Assembly: GCF_003318295.1 (NCBI RefSeq) | Contig: NZ_QOCW01000021.1 | Coordinates: 20,304-84,303, forward strand | Direction: 5' to 3' | Length of the DNA: 64,000 bases | From: Bacillus taeanensis | GTDB taxonomy: Bacteria > Bacillota > Bacilli > Bacillales > UBA6769 | Shown here: positions 62,371 to 64,000 of the stretch, piece after piece | Numbering within the stretch: the first letter of the stretch is position 1 | Layout: every line of letters begins with the position of its first letter | The notes under the pieces: model-generated | Seen by the model: only the letters and a program-made list of their open reading frames with translations | What the model was told of the DNA's origin: nothing | The model's database searches: none | Program-made: the position numbers and the translations under genes

Positions 62371-62926
62371 CAAACTAGTTATTTTAAATAAGTAGGGTTC
62401 ATCAAAGTATCAAATTACTTAATTCTAAAGAATAAATGTTAGTGAAATGTATTGGAATGTAAAAGGTTAATGGATTTATCTGCATTGTGCGGAGGATTCT
62501 TAAGGAAACATTCCTGAATTTTACCTTAGTAAAACCAAAGACAAAAAGGCTGTAAAACGCTTTTTTAAGAAAGATTTGTAGTCTTTTTATTTTAGCTAAT
62601 AAATTAAAATTAATTAAGCCCAAAAAGAGGATGTTAAGGCTTGGGAAATCTCCCAAGCTTTTTATTTGTGTTAATTTCAATGTTAATTAGTCCTTCAATT
62701 GTAGTACCATTAGAAAGTGCCATTCATGAATTGGCAATCATAGCATACGGATTATTCGTACTTTGCCATCCCGTTTTCTTAAATGTGAATTTATTTTGCA
62801 ATTATTTTAGAAAAATGTGTTGACTTAAAGTCAACTCTAGGTGATACGGTGTATTTACAGTTTAAGAAAATGTACTTAATTGAATTTTTTAGGAAGATAT
62901 AAAAGCAATTAAAGGAGATGTTATAT
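62371..62926. other. Intergenic stretch between malG and the aldo/keto reductase gene
   Basis: AT-rich. A terminator-like hairpin lies at 62636-62667. A frame at 62641-62823 starts inside that hairpin without a ribosome binding site and is not called. Confidence 0.5.
62636..62667 (+). terminator. Intrinsic terminator
   Basis: GCTTGGG (62639-62645) pairs with CCCAAGC (62652-62658), followed by TTTTTATTT. Confidence 0.75.
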
Positions 62927-63793
62927 ATGATTTTAAAAGAAAATTATACTCTATCTAATGGAATTGAGATTCCCAAATTAGGCCTTGGAACATGGAAGAT
63001 AGAAAATAAAGATGTCGCACAGGTAGTGGTAGATGCTGTGAAAATCGGGTATCGTCATATTGATACAGCACAGGCATATGCAAATGAAAGTGGTGTTGGA
63101 GAAGGGATTAGAGCTTGTGGTGTGAACAGAGAGGATTTGTTTATAACTACAAAGCTTGCTGCAGAAGTAAAGTCATATGAAGAAGCCGTTTCATCGATTG
63201 ATCAATCACTAGAGGCGATGGGACTTGATTATATTGATATGATGATTATTCACAGTCCACAACCATGGATGGAATTCGGTGAAGAAGACCGTTTCTTCGA
63301 AGGAAACCGTGAAGCGTGGAGAGCTCTTGAGGAAGCATACGAAGCAGGAAAACTTCGTGCCATAGGTGTATCTAACTTTCAAAAAGAGGATCTAGATAAC
63401 ATTCTTAGTGCTTGTACAGTCAAACCAATGGTAAATCAGGTTTTGGCTCATATTAGCAATACACCGACAGGATTGATTCAATATACGCAAGAACAAGGCA
63501 TTCTTGTGGAGGCTTATTCACCGATTGCCCATGGAGAATTGTTTAAAAATCAAAAAGTTGTAGAAATCGCAGACAAATACGGTGTTTCAGTACCTCAATT
63601 AAGTATTCGATATGATTTACAGCTTGGTCTTCTTCCGCTACCTAAAACTGCAAATCCAGAACACATGAAAAATAATGCAGATGTCGCTTTCGTTATTTCT
63701 GAAGATGATATGGAGTTTTTGAAAAATGTGGAAGTCATTAAAGATTACGGTGAGGCAAGTGTAATGCCTGTATTTGGTGGAAAGCTGAAATAG
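62927..63793 (+). CDS. Aldo/keto reductase
   Basis: A 288-residue NADPH-dependent barrel. The catalytic set is visible: GYRHIDTAQAYANE (Asp and Tyr near 43-48), the Lys in FITTKLAA (near 76) and His in MIIHSPQ (near 110); AIGVSNF (near 148) and LPKTANPEHMKNN (near 246) bind cofactor. The substrate is not predicted. The ATG at 62927 is chosen because AAAGGAG abuts the earlier ATG at 62918. Confidence 0.92.
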   Translation: MILKENYTLSNGIEIPKLGLGTWKIENKDVAQVVVDAVKIGYRHIDTAQAYANESGVGEGIRACGVNREDLFITTKLAAEVKSYEEAVSSIDQSLEAMGLDYIDMMIIHSPQPWMEFGEEDRFFEGNREAWRALEEAYEAGKLRAIGVSNFQKEDLDNILSACTVKPMVNQVLAHISNTPTGLIQYTQEQGILVEAYSPIAHGELFKNQKVVEIADKYGVSVPQLSIRYDLQLGLLPLPKTANPEHMKNNADVAFVISEDDMEFLKNVEVIKDYGEASVMPVFGGKLK

Positions 63794-63839
63794 TCTGTTA
63801 CTGAAACGTGAATCATAAAACAATCAAATACTAACAAAA

Positions 63840-63869
63840 GAAACGAGCAGAACTATCTGCTCGTTTCTA
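63840..63869 (+). terminator. Terminator after the aldo/keto reductase
   Basis: GAAACGAGCAGA pairs with TCTGCTCGTTTC around a 4-nt loop. Confidence 0.85.
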
Positions 63870-63884
63870 TTAATTAATGGTTTA

Positions 63885-64000
63885 GAAAACCCCTGGCTAT
63901 GCCGGGGGTTCCAGAGAGCTTATAGCGTGGTAATAAAAAAACCTCACTTCATGGTAGGATAAAGTTGGTTTCCCGACCACTTCATCTCACCATAGAAGGA
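63885..64000. mobile_element. Possible end of an IS200/IS605-type element
   Basis: AACCCCTGGC and GCCGGGGGTT form a hairpin with a TAT loop (63888-63910), like the subterminal hairpins of IS200/IS605 elements. The DNA beyond is non-coding to the window end, so the transposase cannot be seen. Confidence 0.4.

Noticed and set aside
62641..62823. 60-codon open frame after malG
   Set aside because: It starts inside a terminator hairpin with no ribosome binding site; hydrophobic but unlike any family I know.

Overview
The window is low-GC DNA from a Gram-positive Firmicute, most likely a soil-type, facultatively anaerobic member of the Bacillaceae. Evidence: AGGAGG-like ribosome binding sites, frequent GTG/TTG starts, sigma-A promoters, lipobox lipoproteins, and an rsbQ/rsbP pair very like that of Bacillus subtilis. 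No rRNA, tRNA or CRISPR array was seen. All names come from reading the sequence; no database search was run.

Region 1 (1-16130) is an anaerobic-respiration and nitric-oxide block. It holds two truncated haemoglobins, an Mrp-type ATPase, a five-gene molybdoenzyme operon (b-type membrane subunit, catalytic subunit, four-cluster ferredoxin, Tat-exported Rieske protein, small membrane protein), a hemerythrin, the Fe-S repair protein Ric, ThiG and ThiH, a membrane protein, a Crp/Fnr-family regulator and a quinol-type NO reductase. Palindromes of the type TGTGA-N6-TCACA sit about 41.5 bp upstream of the predicted transcription start of nearly every unit, including the regulator's own. Two more lie at 23083-23135. 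I read this as one regulon.

Region 2 (16130-23800) is accessory and partly decayed: an IS110-family element with a likely bridge-RNA region, two GNAT acetyltransferases, an M1-type peptidase lipoprotein, a broken DUF7660-like gene, a nitronate-monooxygenase-like enzyme, and an FbpA-like gene cut by an IS4-like fragment. A PBP3-type penicillin-binding protein (pbpC) follows.

Region 3 (25900-38440) is a sugar or polyol island: LacI regulator, SDR dehydrogenase, RpiB-type isomerase, xylose-isomerase-like TIM-barrel protein, DhaK/DhaL kinase, a second-type triosephosphate isomerase, a TRAP transporter, class II fructose-bisphosphatase and transketolase. The combination fits uptake of a four-carbon polyol or ketose and its conversion to erythrose 4-phosphate. 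A 13-nt operator (TTAAACGTTTTAC) occurs three times.

Region 4 (38700-50000) holds rsbQ with a frameshifted rsbP, a luciferase-like oxidoreductase, a BlaI/M56-peptidase regulatory pair, DoxX, and a thioredoxin-fold lipoprotein whose CxxC motif is encoded as TGA-Ser-His-Cys, followed at the right distance by a SECIS-like hairpin: a candidate selenoprotein. Next come a 3-oxoacid CoA-transferase (scoAB) with LysR regulator, and a GH1 6-phospho-beta-glucosidase with GntR regulator.

Region 5 (50000-64000) holds a TetR/MMPL pair with matching operators, a decayed IS630 element, and an alpha-glucoside island (LacI regulator, GH13 glucosidase, MalE/MalF/MalG-type ABC transporter) with CCGG-centred operators including a perfect 44-bp palindrome. 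An aldo/keto reductase and the start of a probable IS200/IS605-type element close the window.
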